Shown one piece after another: positions 16,989 through 24,853 of a DNA stretch of 30,595 nucleotides (the first letter of the stretch is position 1; the number at the start of each line of letters is the position of its first letter). The translations under genes and the position numbers were made by a program. The notes beneath the pieces are model-generated. The model worked only from the letters and a program-made list of their open reading frames with translations, made no database searches and was not told the origin of the DNA. Origin of the DNA: an uncultured Porphyromonas sp. (GTDB lineage: Bacteria; Bacteroidota; Bacteroidia; Bacteroidales; Porphyromonadaceae); NCBI GenBank assembly GCA_900539765.1, contig UQDF01000024.1:1-30595 (forward strand). The letters are read 5' to 3'.

Positions 16989-17012
16989 TGTTTGATACGA
17001 TCTAAAGGTTCA

Positions 17013-18401
17013 TTATTTACGCTGACCATCAACATACTCTATGTACTCAACGGGGAAGTACTGCTTGGGGTCCTCTACCTTGAGTAGGTGATAGAGGCTA
17101 AACTCGTAGACCTCACCCATGTGACAGTCTGAGGGCGAGAAGGGGAAGGCAAGGTTGCCCGCCGTAGCGATACGTCCCTCGTAGCCGAAGTGTAGCATCG
17201 TACTACGTGCGAAGCTACAGATCGTGTCTGCCTCCTTCTGCGTCTTAGCGACAGCCTCGATGACGACCATCAGCTCCGAGCCCATATTGCCATCGATATC
17301 CTCGAACATGCTCATGACGCCGTTCTTGCCGTAGATCTTGAAGTCGAGGTAGTAGTCCTTGATTCCGTAGTTGTCGAAGTTGTCCTTGACACGAGCCTTG
17401 ACACTCTCGATGATTGAGTCGATCTTGCTGATCATAATCGGATCTGTCGTAGCCGCAATAGAGATGGTGCGGTAGCCTACGAGACGGGTAGCCTCGAGCT
17501 TGAGGAAGTAGCCATCGGTCGGCTCGAAGACGGTACCTGAGATCTTGACCTTGTTGTCATCAATCTGCTCGAAGTGACATCCGTGTAGATCGAGCGCACC
17601 ACCAGGACCAGGGAGGTGGTAAGGATCGGTCTTCTCATAGAGTGTGTGACCAGCTACGGAGAGGGTCGTACACTTGCGATCCTTGGAGAGTGGCTCGAGG
17701 ACAAAGTGATCCTTGCGTAGATAGCCAAACATACAGTCACTACCGCTACCGGGCAATGCGCAGATAGCAGCACACTCGAGGATCTTACCCATGTGCAGTG
17801 CGAGTGCACGATCGAAGCCCTCCTTGATAGCAAGGCTGGCGAAGACGCTCGGGTCATAAGAACGTCCTGCGATGATGACGTCTGCACCACCCTTGAGAGC
17901 CTCTACAAAAGGCTCCTCGCCCATCTGAGCGACGATGCGGACAGACTCTTCGATGTCCTTCTTTGTAGCCTCGGGAGCTGGTGCTAGGGGCGTGATGTGT
18001 CCCTCGTCAAACTCACGGAGGATGGTCTCTTTGTCAAACTCAGAGCGGATGACGGCTAGGCGTAGCGAGAGCTTCTTATCAGCAATGATCTCTCGTACGA
18101 TCTCTAGCACCCAGTCCACATGAGCATTGGCACCAGAGCCACCGGCAGAGCCGACGACTACGGGGACCTTGTTCTCGACACCAGCCTGGATCATGATCTC
18201 TAGGTCACGCTTCACGGAGTTGCGATCGGTGAAGCTCACGCCTGCCCCTAGGTAGTAAGGACCTGGATCTGTCGAACCAGCATCTGCTGCGATGACATGG
18301 GGCTTGCGCTTCATTCCCTCACGGAAGGATGCCTCGGGAAATCCATACCCAAGGATCGCAGTCGTGGAGAGTACTCTTATTTCGTCTGTTATTGGAGTCA
18401 T
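17013..18401 (-). CDS. AtuA family protein (DUF1446), acyclic terpene utilisation-like
   Basis: This 462-residue soluble protein belongs to the AtuA/DUF1446 family. The start at 18401 (MTPITDEIRVLSTTAILGYG) is preferred over an upstream ATG at 18464, whose extra 21 residues would be encoded by a 9-bp tandem repeat and look unlike a protein. Conserved stretches include ADAGSTDPGPYYLGAG near the N-terminus, VVVGSAGGSGANAHVDWVLE, and GGADVIIAGRSYDPSVFASL. AtuA was named from the citronellol/geraniol cluster of Pseudomonas, where its reaction is not clearly assigned. Here it lies directly after methylaspartate ammonia-lyase and before DUF4387, so it is a candidate to act on mesaconate, citramalate or another pathway intermediate (inference). 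Confidence 0.88.
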   Translation of the reverse strand: MTPITDEIRVLSTTAILGYGFPEASFREGMKRKPHVIAADAGSTDPGPYYLGAGVSFTDRNSVKRDLEIMIQAGVENKVPVVVGSAGGSGANAHVDWVLEIVREIIADKKLSLRLAVIRSEFDKETILREFDEGHITPLAPAPEATKKDIEESVRIVAQMGEEPFVEALKGGADVIIAGRSYDPSVFASLAIKEGFDRALALHMGKILECAAICALPGSGSDCMFGYLRKDHFVLEPLSKDRKCTTLSVAGHTLYEKTDPYHLPGPGGALDLHGCHFEQIDDNKVKISGTVFEPTDGYFLKLEATRLVGYRTISIAATTDPIMISKIDSIIESVKARVKDNFDNYGIKDYYLDFKIYGKNGVMSMFEDIDGNMGSELMVVIEAVAKTQKEADTICSFARSTMLHFGYEGRIATAGNLAFPFSPSDCHMGEVYEFSLYHLLKVEDPKQYFPVEYIEYVDGQRK

Positions 18402-18426
18402 ATCTCGATATTCTGTTTTACTGTTA

Positions 18427-18480
18427 GCTAGGGACACTAGTGGCTCTAGTGATTCTAGTGGCACTAGTGACCCTAGGTAG
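18427..18480. repeat. 9-bp tandem repeat, six units, in the atuA leader
   Basis: Six 9-base units run back to back: GCTAGGGAC, ACTAGTGGC, TCTAGTGAT, TCTAGTGGC, ACTAGTGAC, CCTAGGTAG. The shared core is CTAGTG. The array ends 25 bases before the atuA start on the minus strand and is adjacent to the heptamer array at 18485. Confidence 0.8.
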
Positions 18481-18484
18481 AGGC

Positions 18485-18533
18485 TCTAACGTCTAAAGTC
18501 TAACCTCTAACTTCTAATTTCTAAAATCTACTT
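18485..18533. repeat. 7-bp tandem repeat, seven units, at the mal-atuA junction
   Basis: Seven heptamers run without gaps: TCTAACG, TCTAAAG, TCTAACC, TCTAACT, TCTAATT, TCTAAAA, TCTACTT. The last unit contains the mal stop codon (18528-18530). On the transcribed strand the unit is about NNTTAGA, which puts a TAG in every unit. The array separates mal from the 9-bp array. Confidence 0.8.
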
Positions 18534-19772
18534 CAGTGCATCCTTGAGAGCGAGTACACGGCTCATCTCGTTGAAGATGATCATGTAACCCTCATCAACA
18601 CCCATACCAGGCTTAGCTAGGCACTGGCAGGGAGAGGTAGCCATAGCGATGTTGGCACAAACCTCTGCTGAGCGGTTGGTCTCATTGCAAGTACCACCTA
18701 GATAAGCGCGCATATTGTGCTGCTTGCAGTAGAGGACAGCCTCGATAGCATTGTTGACACCACCGAGGTCAGGCGTCTTGATCTGAACCATATGTCCAGC
18801 CTTGCGCTCAGAGAAAGCGATGATATCCTCGAGCGTGTTGCACCACTCGTCAGCAACGATCTGGCACTTAGAACCCTTGGCATCAAGTAGCTCACGGATC
18901 TTAGCTAGAGCCTCGATCTGTGGCTCACGAGCGTCCATATCTACAGGACCCTCGACACGTAGCTCGAAGGGAGCAACGATCTCAGAGAGCTCGTGGAGAT
19001 AGTCAGCGATGCGCTGGAAGTCGTTGTTGAAGACGATGCTCAGCGTACCATATACGTCGATATGGATAGCGGGCTCGTAGTTGGGGTTCTGACGCATGGT
19101 GACGATACGATCACGGAGCCACTGGAGGTACTCCTTGATCTTCTCACCCTTGAGACCGACCTTCGTCTCTACATTATTAAAGAGAGCGTGTGGCAGTACG
19201 CCCACCTCCTTCATGATCATCTTATCGACGTTGAGATAGCGATCGTCGCCACTCTGTGAGAAGATGGGTACCATCGTGTCTGAGATCTTCGTACCATACT
19301 CGTCAGCGACGATTTGCGCCATCAGCTTGTGCTGGCTCTTAGCGACAGCATCTAGACAAGCCTGTGTGACACCATAGCGGATTGCCGTGTGGTACTTCTT
19401 ACCGTCTGCATTGACGTGCTTGTCAACGAGGTCAGCCATCTCGCGGAATGAGGTGATCTCCTTGCCCTCATAGAGCGGAGCGATCTCCTTCATGATGACT
19501 GGGATAAAGCTCTCAGCGAGGAACAGCGGATCACGGCCACCAGCTCCTGAGTACTGTACCGCAGCACAATCACCGTGAGCTATAGAACCATCCTCTAGGA
19601 CAAAGAGGACAGAGATGGACTCACCAGCCTGACGTACAGACGTAAAGCCTGGGGTCACGGGGTCGCCTAAGTAAAAGGCACCATCGTTTTTAGCGCCCTT
19701 CTTGATGGCCTTCTGGTCGTCAAAGAAGAATCCTGTCTTGCCTGGGGCACAGACTACCTTCTTGATCTTCAT
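18528..19772 (-). CDS. mal: Methylaspartate ammonia-lyase
   Basis: This 414-residue enolase-superfamily enzyme eliminates ammonia from (2S,3S)-3-methylaspartate to give mesaconate, the second step of glutamate fermentation by the methylaspartate route. The start at 19772 (MKIKKVVCAPGKTGFFFDDQ) is chosen by similarity; the frame extends to 19829. Catalytic residues match the Clostridium tetanomorphum enzyme with a one-residue offset: H195 in GVLPHAL, metal ligands D239 (HIDVYG), E274 (RVEGPVD) and D308 (VADEWC), and base K332 (IKTPDLGG). The length (414 against 413) also fits. It follows glmE with an 84-base gap that holds a hairpin. Confidence 0.97.
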   Translation of the reverse strand: MKIKKVVCAPGKTGFFFDDQKAIKKGAKNDGAFYLGDPVTPGFTSVRQAGESISVLFVLEDGSIAHGDCAAVQYSGAGGRDPLFLAESFIPVIMKEIAPLYEGKEITSFREMADLVDKHVNADGKKYHTAIRYGVTQACLDAVAKSQHKLMAQIVADEYGTKISDTMVPIFSQSGDDRYLNVDKMIMKEVGVLPHALFNNVETKVGLKGEKIKEYLQWLRDRIVTMRQNPNYEPAIHIDVYGTLSIVFNNDFQRIADYLHELSEIVAPFELRVEGPVDMDAREPQIEALAKIRELLDAKGSKCQIVADEWCNTLEDIIAFSERKAGHMVQIKTPDLGGVNNAIEAVLYCKQHNMRAYLGGTCNETNRSAEVCANIAMATSPCQCLAKPGMGVDEGYMIIFNEMSRVLALKDALK

Positions 19773-19815
19773 ATTACTTGGATTTATTAGATTGTTAGAA
19801 TTGATTGCTAGAAAG

Positions 19816-19841
19816 AGTGCTACCCCCACAGGGATAGCACT
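19816..19841 (-). other. Intercistronic hairpin between glmE and mal
   Basis: AGTGCTA (19816-19822) pairs with TAGCACT (19835-19841), extended by CCC/GGG past one mismatch. On the minus strand it lies just after the glmE stop and is followed by a T/C-rich CTCTTTCTAG. It could be a partial terminator or a processing site that sets mal expression relative to the mutase genes. Confidence 0.5.
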
Positions 19842-19856
19842 ACTATAGATTAAGTC

Positions 19857-21305
19857 TTAGGGTCTACCAACGAGGAATCCCTTGCCGATGGCGTAGACAT
19901 CGTCTATAACCATCTGGAAGCTCACGGGACGATTCTCAAAGCGTGAACGCTCCTCAAGTCTCTCACGGTGGAACGCCTTGAGATCCTCCGTAAAGGGTAG
20001 ATGACCCGTGTCGAGGATACGTACGGCACCATTGTCGTCACGAGCTGGTAGCACCTTGCCCGCATTGTAGCGACTAGGCGCAAAGGGAATGTCCAGCACG
20101 CCTGCCTCAAAGGCAGCGACCGTACCGAGAGCTAGATCGCCCTTGCCCAGCTCGAAGACTTTGTCGAGGATGCACTTCGTCTCTCGAACGATCACATCAG
20201 ACTCACGCTCTACCACAGGAATGTCTATGAGTGACTGATCACGAAGCATAGAGATAACCTGCTTGGTAGCACGTAGTCCAGCTGCGTTTGCCTCCTTGGT
20301 GGGGACACCCATCGCCTCGTGTGGTGTTTTGACAATAACCTTGGTAGCCTTGGCCAGAGCAGCCGTAGCTGAGCCCCAAGAGATAACACCAAAGGCCTTT
20401 GCCTCGTCTTGTGGGAAGCCACCCATCCACTGGTGAAAGACGGTCGTAATGCGTACGTCGTCGTAGCCATACTCCTTGAGATAGCTATTGGTCAACTCAC
20501 GGAGCGAACGAATAGCTGCGACATCCTGGATCACATTACCGCACTGACCATAGCCCACGGTAATATCCTTGACACCCTGCTCAGCAGCTAGGAGCGTCTC
20601 GATGACTGCCACTGCGTTGGAGATACAGGGAGGAATGAGCGTGCCAGTCAGAGGACCAAACGGCTCGCGGTTGATGCTTACGCCAGCCTCCTCGTACATA
20701 CCTACAAGGCGATCCGTGTACTGCCAGTACATAATAGTCTTCTCGAGGGAGAAGTTCTTGGAGTAAGGGATATTGTACGAGATACCACCACCCTCATAAG
20801 AGGTAAAACCACCAGCGATAGAGATCTCTGTAAGGAGACGCGCATCAGGCGTACCGTGGCGCACCTGTACAGGGTTCTTGAGTGCAGAGGTAACCGTACG
20901 GCAGATCTTCGTACCGTAGTTGACGATCGGGAAGCCGTTGAGCATAGATCGTCCCGACTCCTTACTCTTGATGATGCCGTTCTCAGCCTCGTGGTAGCGG
21001 TTGAGACGTGTGTAGCTATCGACCGTCGAGGGGAGCAGATCAGCACCGCCCTCCTCTTCTAGAAACTGCAAGAGCTTGATATGCTCCGTATATAGAGCCA
21101 CACCAGCACGAGGCTGTATGAGCGTACGCCCCTCAGCGTCTGCCTGAGCCAGTTTACGACCGAAGATCTTCTCCTCGGGAATTGATTTTTGAAATTCGAC
21201 AGCCTCTTCAAAGTTGACATCTTTGCCCGTAGGCCATGAGGCGAGAACCTCCTTGCGCTCCTTGTAGAAGGTATCGTTGTCTATGCGCTTATTCCTAAGT
21301 TCCAT
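19857..21305 (-). CDS. glmE: Glutamate mutase (methylaspartate mutase) epsilon subunit
   Basis: This 482-residue TIM-barrel catalytic subunit of adenosylcobalamin-dependent glutamate mutase rearranges L-glutamate to (2S,3S)-3-methylaspartate together with GlmS. The substrate-binding residues known from the Clostridium enzymes are present at the same numbers: R66 (IQPRAG), R100 (YTRLN), R149 (VQVRHG), E171 (SYEGGG) and Y181 (IPYSK). Length is within one residue of the C. tetanomorphum subunit. It starts at MELRNKRIDNDTF. It lies downstream of mutL with a 50-base gap, so the two mutase subunits are separated by the reactivase gene, as in clostridial operons. Confidence 0.97.
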   Translation of the reverse strand: MELRNKRIDNDTFYKERKEVLASWPTGKDVNFEEAVEFQKSIPEEKIFGRKLAQADAEGRTLIQPRAGVALYTEHIKLLQFLEEEGGADLLPSTVDSYTRLNRYHEAENGIIKSKESGRSMLNGFPIVNYGTKICRTVTSALKNPVQVRHGTPDARLLTEISIAGGFTSYEGGGISYNIPYSKNFSLEKTIMYWQYTDRLVGMYEEAGVSINREPFGPLTGTLIPPCISNAVAVIETLLAAEQGVKDITVGYGQCGNVIQDVAAIRSLRELTNSYLKEYGYDDVRITTVFHQWMGGFPQDEAKAFGVISWGSATAALAKATKVIVKTPHEAMGVPTKEANAAGLRATKQVISMLRDQSLIDIPVVERESDVIVRETKCILDKVFELGKGDLALGTVAAFEAGVLDIPFAPSRYNAGKVLPARDDNGAVRILDTGHLPFTEDLKAFHRERLEERSRFENRPVSFQMVIDDVYAIGKGFLVGRP

Positions 21306-21355
21306 GTGATAGGGGAATCTGTATGAGTGATTGAGTCTTTAGTATGTCTATTATA

Positions 21356-22741
21356 TTATATAGGTAGTACCTCTCTCTTCAGGATCGTGAGTGCTACCTC
21401 GGGAGCTACCTGACTGAGTAGTCCCATACTCGCTATGATGTAGCGCTTGTCTAGGTAAAAGTGTGGCTCCTTGGGCTTCGCATACTCGTATCTCTGAGGG
21501 TTAAAGCGACTCCCCGAGAGGATACGAGCAGGGTCAGAGCTATTGATCAGTGCACCGCCAATGCCTATGAGTCGTGGCACTTGAGTCAAGTCCTTGCCGA
21601 CGAGAGTAAACATCTCACCTACTGGTGTGTAGACCTTGCTAATGACACCAGCATGACGCTCCACGGCTATATCTACAGCACTGTGTGCTAGTGCCTCTTC
21701 GATCACCTGCTCTTGAGAGCCAGGCTCAGCAACTGTGTCGGGATTAGCTGCACAGCGCTCTACCCAGTCCACGATCGCCTCAGGCGTGACACCATAAGCT
21801 CGTGCTAGCGCCTTGACATCGGTCTCCTCCTCCAGCGCTTTCAAGCTGTAGCGCATACCGAGGTCACCCTCTACGGTGCGCTTGCTGTAAGGCTCGGGGA
21901 TGCCTTTGATCAGGACATTGTCCATCGATGGAGCTCCGTCAGTCATCGAGTAAATGTCAGTCGTGGCACCACCTAGGTCTACCGCCATCAGGTCGCCCCA
22001 CCCTGGGTGCTCCTCATCGATACCCTTGCTCAGTAGCTCGCATGCCTTGAGGACCGCAAAGGGGGTCGGGATAATCTCTAGCTCGGCACGCTGCTGCACA
22101 GCGCTGAGTCCCTTGGCATCGATGATGCGACTGATGAAGAGATCCATAATGCACTGACGAGCGGGCAGGATGTTGAGCTGTCCGAACTCGGGCATCACAT
22201 TCTCCGTGACGACGCACTTCTTATCGTACTGAGCGAAGATCTCCTCCAGGTCGTAGGAGGCAGACTTATTGCCCGCTGCGACAATTGCGAAGGGTCTATC
22301 GATCTCTGCCAGACGACGTGCATTAGCGAGGATCACCTCCTTGTTGCCACCATCGGTACCTCCGCAGAGTAGTACCAGATCTGGGTTGATCTCATAGATC
22401 TCCTCCTGCTCAGCATGAGAGATCTCATAGGCGTAGGTTTTGACCACCTTAGCACCAGCCGAGGAGGCAGCCATCTTGGCCGCCTTGGAGGTGAGCGAGG
22501 GTACTAAGCCCAGCGCTACCATTTTAAGTCCGCCAGCCGCACTACTACAGGAGAGGAGGCGGTCGTAGTGTGCATCGGGGTGCTGCGCTAAGATCTTCTG
22601 CCAAGCATTGTTAAAGCCTTCCAGCACATCTGTCGTGATGGTGGTAAAGGCAGAGGCTGTCGCCACTATCTCCGCATGCGCTACATCTATCAGAGTCAAC
22701 TTCGTGTAGGTACTACCGAAGTCTACCGTAAGATAGTGCAT
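21356..22741 (-). CDS. mutL: MutL, glutamate mutase reactivating ATPase-like protein
   Basis: This 461-residue protein of the MutL (GlmL) family has an ASKHA-type ATPase fold. It is thought to reactivate glutamate mutase by exchanging damaged cobalamin. It is unrelated to DNA mismatch-repair MutL. The phosphate-binding loop DFGSTYTKLTLID is at the N-terminus, a second ATPase motif (MAVDLGGATTDIYS) lies near residue 245, and the IGIGGALINSS motif lies near residue 400. It begins one base after the glmS stop codon, so translation is probably coupled. The chaperone role is family knowledge and not shown by the sequence. Confidence 0.94.
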   Translation of the reverse strand: MHYLTVDFGSTYTKLTLIDVAHAEIVATASAFTTITTDVLEGFNNAWQKILAQHPDAHYDRLLSCSSAAGGLKMVALGLVPSLTSKAAKMAASSAGAKVVKTYAYEISHAEQEEIYEINPDLVLLCGGTDGGNKEVILANARRLAEIDRPFAIVAAGNKSASYDLEEIFAQYDKKCVVTENVMPEFGQLNILPARQCIMDLFISRIIDAKGLSAVQQRAELEIIPTPFAVLKACELLSKGIDEEHPGWGDLMAVDLGGATTDIYSMTDGAPSMDNVLIKGIPEPYSKRTVEGDLGMRYSLKALEEETDVKALARAYGVTPEAIVDWVERCAANPDTVAEPGSQEQVIEEALAHSAVDIAVERHAGVISKVYTPVGEMFTLVGKDLTQVPRLIGIGGALINSSDPARILSGSRFNPQRYEYAKPKEPHFYLDKRYIIASMGLLSQVAPEVALTILKREVLPI

Positions 22742-22742
22742 A

Positions 22743-23156
22743 CTACTTATCTGCGAGTATTGAGTCTAGATAAGCGATGGTAGTCTCAATAGGTGTGCCA
22801 GGAGGATATACCTTGGTAAAGCCCATCGCCATAAAGCGAGACTCCACGTCTGCAAAGTCCTGCTTACCCACGACCAGATTACCTCCGGCCACTAGTGGGA
22901 TGCCTTTGAGACCAGCCTCATCGCACTTCTCACGAAGTCCCTGGCAGTCGATCTCACCATGTCCATAGAGTGAAGAGACTAGGATAGCATCAGCTTTGGT
23001 CTCGAGAGCGGCCTCTATGTACTCTTCTTGAGAGACCATGACACCGAGGTTAACCACTTTATACCCTGCATTATTGAGGGCATAGGCAATGATCTTGTTG
23101 CCGACAGCATGTGCGTCAGCACCAATCACACCTGTGACTATAGTTTTTTGATTCAT
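22743..23156 (-). CDS. glmS: Glutamate mutase sigma subunit (cobalamin-binding)
   Basis: This 137-residue Rossmann-type B12-binding subunit carries the DxHxxG motif as D14-A-H16-A-V-G19. H16 is the lower axial ligand of adenosylcobalamin. SSLYGHGE (from about 61) and AGGNLVVGKQ (from about 90) complete the nucleotide-loop pocket. Length equals that of the clostridial GlmS. The start at 23156 (MNQKTIVTGVIGADAHAVGN) is chosen by similarity; the open frame runs up to 23222 but the added residues match nothing. It is the first gene of the six-gene operon, with a promoter candidate 170 bases upstream. I saw no cobalamin-riboswitch box in the leader. Confidence 0.97.
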   Translation of the reverse strand: MNQKTIVTGVIGADAHAVGNKIIAYALNNAGYKVVNLGVMVSQEEYIEAALETKADAILVSSLYGHGEIDCQGLREKCDEAGLKGIPLVAGGNLVVGKQDFADVESRFMAMGFTKVYPPGTPIETTIAYLDSILADK

Positions 23157-23324
23157 AATAGGGGATATACGTGTACACCACGTTTTTTGGATGATTGAGC
23201 TATAGTTAGTATATAGGAACAAGGGGCAACTCTTGGGGATGAGCCACCTCCTCTACCTATGTAAGACGACCTTTCGGAAGGGGAAAAGAGAGTCAATCTT
23301 TTTCTCTCCCTCAAAACCGCTCTA

Positions 23325-23332
23325 CAAAGGTA
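23325..23332 (-). promoter_or_regulatory. -7 promoter box of the glm/mal operon
   Basis: On the minus strand 23332 to 23325 reads TACCTTTG, a full match to TAnnTTTG. It would give a leader of about 160 bases before glmS. No strong -33 TTTG is seen at the right spacing. The rest of 23157-23593 holds only the CACGTG pair at 23475. Confidence 0.5.
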
Positions 23333-23474
23333 CTTAATAATTCTGTAATGGCCATTGTGTTATGAGAAAAACCTCACGGCGGCATAGTCCTGTAAGCTGA
23401 TTAAAGCTTGAGACTTGCCAAAATTCTTATGGTGAAATAATGGGTGGTCTTCACGGGAAAAACGAAAAAAATCT

Positions 23475-23504
23475 CTACGTGTAGAAGAATCATTGCTCAC
23501 GTGG
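23475..23504. repeat. CACGTG pair with 22-bp spacing (locus 3)
   Basis: CTACGTGT at 23475-23482 and TCACGTGG at 23497-23504 are exactly 22 bases apart, the same spacing as at 3936 and 6857-6908. The spacer is different, so only the octamer and the period are kept. It lies about 145 bases upstream of the glm -7 box. Confidence 0.5.
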
Positions 23505-23593
23505 AGGCATTGAATGGTGTGACAGCTCTTATTATTGACGAAGAAGGTCTCTGCCGTCTACTATCGTAAAGATATACCATCGTGAAGAACGAG

Positions 23594-23626
23594 AAAAACC
23601 CCACGTCTGACAAGCAGAGCGTGGGG
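23594..23626 (-). terminator. Intrinsic terminator of the envelope cluster
   Basis: On the minus strand the stem CCCCACG...CGTGGGG (arms 23620-23626 and 23599-23605) is extended by TCTG/CAGA with one bulged base and closed by a 5-base loop. TTTTT follows directly (23598-23594). It lies 70 bases after the last ompH stop, so it should end the 30475-23696 transcript before the glm operon. Confidence 0.82.
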
Positions 23627-23695
23627 CTTCGTATAGTTACAGCTTTATGGGACTATTGTTTAGTCCGCAGTCTCTCTATGCTGATCATTGGTATG

Positions 23696-24196
23696 CTAGA
23701 GACCTAGCTGCTTCTTGACCTGATCAGTGATATCTACAGCAGATGGAGCCATATAGAGCATCATCGTGGCCTCCATGACATAGGTGTAGCCACCAGCATC
23801 ACCGACCTTCTTGATAGCATCGATGATCTTCTGCTGGATAGGAGCCATCAGCGTACCTTGCTGCTTCTCCATATCTTGCTGCATAGCCTGATAAGAGCGC
23901 TGGATGCGGTTTTGCAGATCAGCGAGCTCCTGCTCACGGCTCTTGAGGAGGGCATCAGAGAGTCCCTCCTTATCCTTCATATAGAGCTCGAGTTTCTTCT
24001 GATACTCGTCATTCATCGTCTGCATCTCTGCCGTATACTTTTTGTCCAGCTCTTGGAGACGATCCTGAGCTGACTTCATCTCAGGCATAGCCGTGATGAG
24101 CTCCTGTGAGTTGACGACTGCTATCTTCTGCTGAGCCGTAGCTACGACAGGTAGCAAGAGTAGGAGTAGGGTTAGAAACAGATTGTTTGTCTTCAT
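23696..24196 (-). CDS. OmpH/Skp family periplasmic chaperone (second copy)
   Basis: This 166-residue protein has a signal peptide (MKTNNLFLTLLLLLLPVVAT then AQQ). Skp-like proteins hold unfolded outer-membrane proteins in the periplasm on their way to BamA. After KIAVVNSQELITAMPEM, the beta start typical of the family, residues about 40-120 are a charged coiled coil rich in Lys, Glu and Gln. The C-terminus returns to a small beta core ending VDITDQVKKQLGL. It lies 41 bases after a paralogue (24238-24756) and is last in the cluster. The two copies are clearly diverged, so they may have different clients. Confidence 0.91.
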   Translation of the reverse strand: MKTNNLFLTLLLLLLPVVATAQQKIAVVNSQELITAMPEMKSAQDRLQELDKKYTAEMQTMNDEYQKKLELYMKDKEGLSDALLKSREQELADLQNRIQRSYQAMQQDMEKQQGTLMAPIQQKIIDAIKKVGDAGGYTYVMEATMMLYMAPSAVDITDQVKKQLGL

Positions 24197-24237
24197 TGTT
24201 CTGTATTTAAGTTATTGATAATGCGTAGGTAGGATCA

Positions 24238-24756
24238 CTAGTGTGCGCGACCATAGCCTAGTTTCTCTAGGACCTGATCACTGATGTCGATAGATGGATT
24301 GGCAAAGACGATGCCAGCCGTAGAGCGGTCGAGGACTAGCTGGAATCCGTTTTGCGAGGCGATCTCCTTGATCGCTTGCCACACCTCGTCTTGTAGTGGC
24401 TTGACCATCTTAGAGCGACGCTCGAAGAGCTCACCCTCGGGGCCGAAGTACTTACCTTGTAGCTCGGTGGCCTGCTGCTCGGTCTTGACGATCTCCTCCT
24501 CGCGCTGACGCTTTTGCTCAGCCGTGAGGAAGACGAGGTCGCTCTGATACTTCTTATAGAGCGTCTCAGCTTTGTCTTGAAGTGTTTGGACCTCCTGTTG
24601 CCAACGCTTAGAGACGGTCTCGAGCTGCTCATTCATCATCTCATAGTTAGGGATGTTCTTGAGGATATATTGCATATCCACAAGCGCAAACTTCTGTGCA
24701 GATGCTCCTAGTGTAAGGGCTAGGAGGAGTGTGAGGAGATATAGATGCTTTCTCAT
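24238..24756 (-). CDS. OmpH/Skp family periplasmic chaperone (first copy)
   Basis: This 172-residue Skp-like chaperone has a signal peptide (MRKHLYLLTLLLALTLGASA then Q). The mature protein begins KFALVDMQYILKNIPNYE and continues into a coiled coil (about 40-125) with many Glu, Gln, Arg and Lys. It ends in the family core ANPSIDISDQVLEKLGYGRAH. It lies 97 bases after bamA and before a second paralogue. The bamA-ompH-ompH order is conserved in Bacteroidales and fits delivery of outer-membrane proteins to BamA. Nothing in the 97-base gap looks like a promoter, so it is probably cotranscribed with bamA. Confidence 0.91.
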   Translation of the reverse strand: MRKHLYLLTLLLALTLGASAQKFALVDMQYILKNIPNYEMMNEQLETVSKRWQQEVQTLQDKAETLYKKYQSDLVFLTAEQKRQREEEIVKTEQQATELQGKYFGPEGELFERRSKMVKPLQDEVWQAIKEIASQNGFQLVLDRSTAGIVFANPSIDISDQVLEKLGYGRAH

Positions 24757-24853
24757 AATATTGATGTTTAAAAGGTCTGTACTAAGGTGTTTAGATGAGT
24801 TGGAGACTTATTTGTTTAAGCAGGGCAAGCCACGCACTCACAAGCTAAGGAGA

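Noticed and set aside
18402..18464. Longer AtuA start at 18464
   Set aside because: The extra 21 residues are encoded by the 9-bp repeat and the family N-terminus begins at 18401. It is kept only as a possibility linked to repeat variation.
23157..23593. Cobalamin riboswitch in front of glmS
   Set aside because: The glutamate mutase uses B12, but I could not find a convincing B12-box sequence on the minus strand in this region. A covariance-model search would decide.
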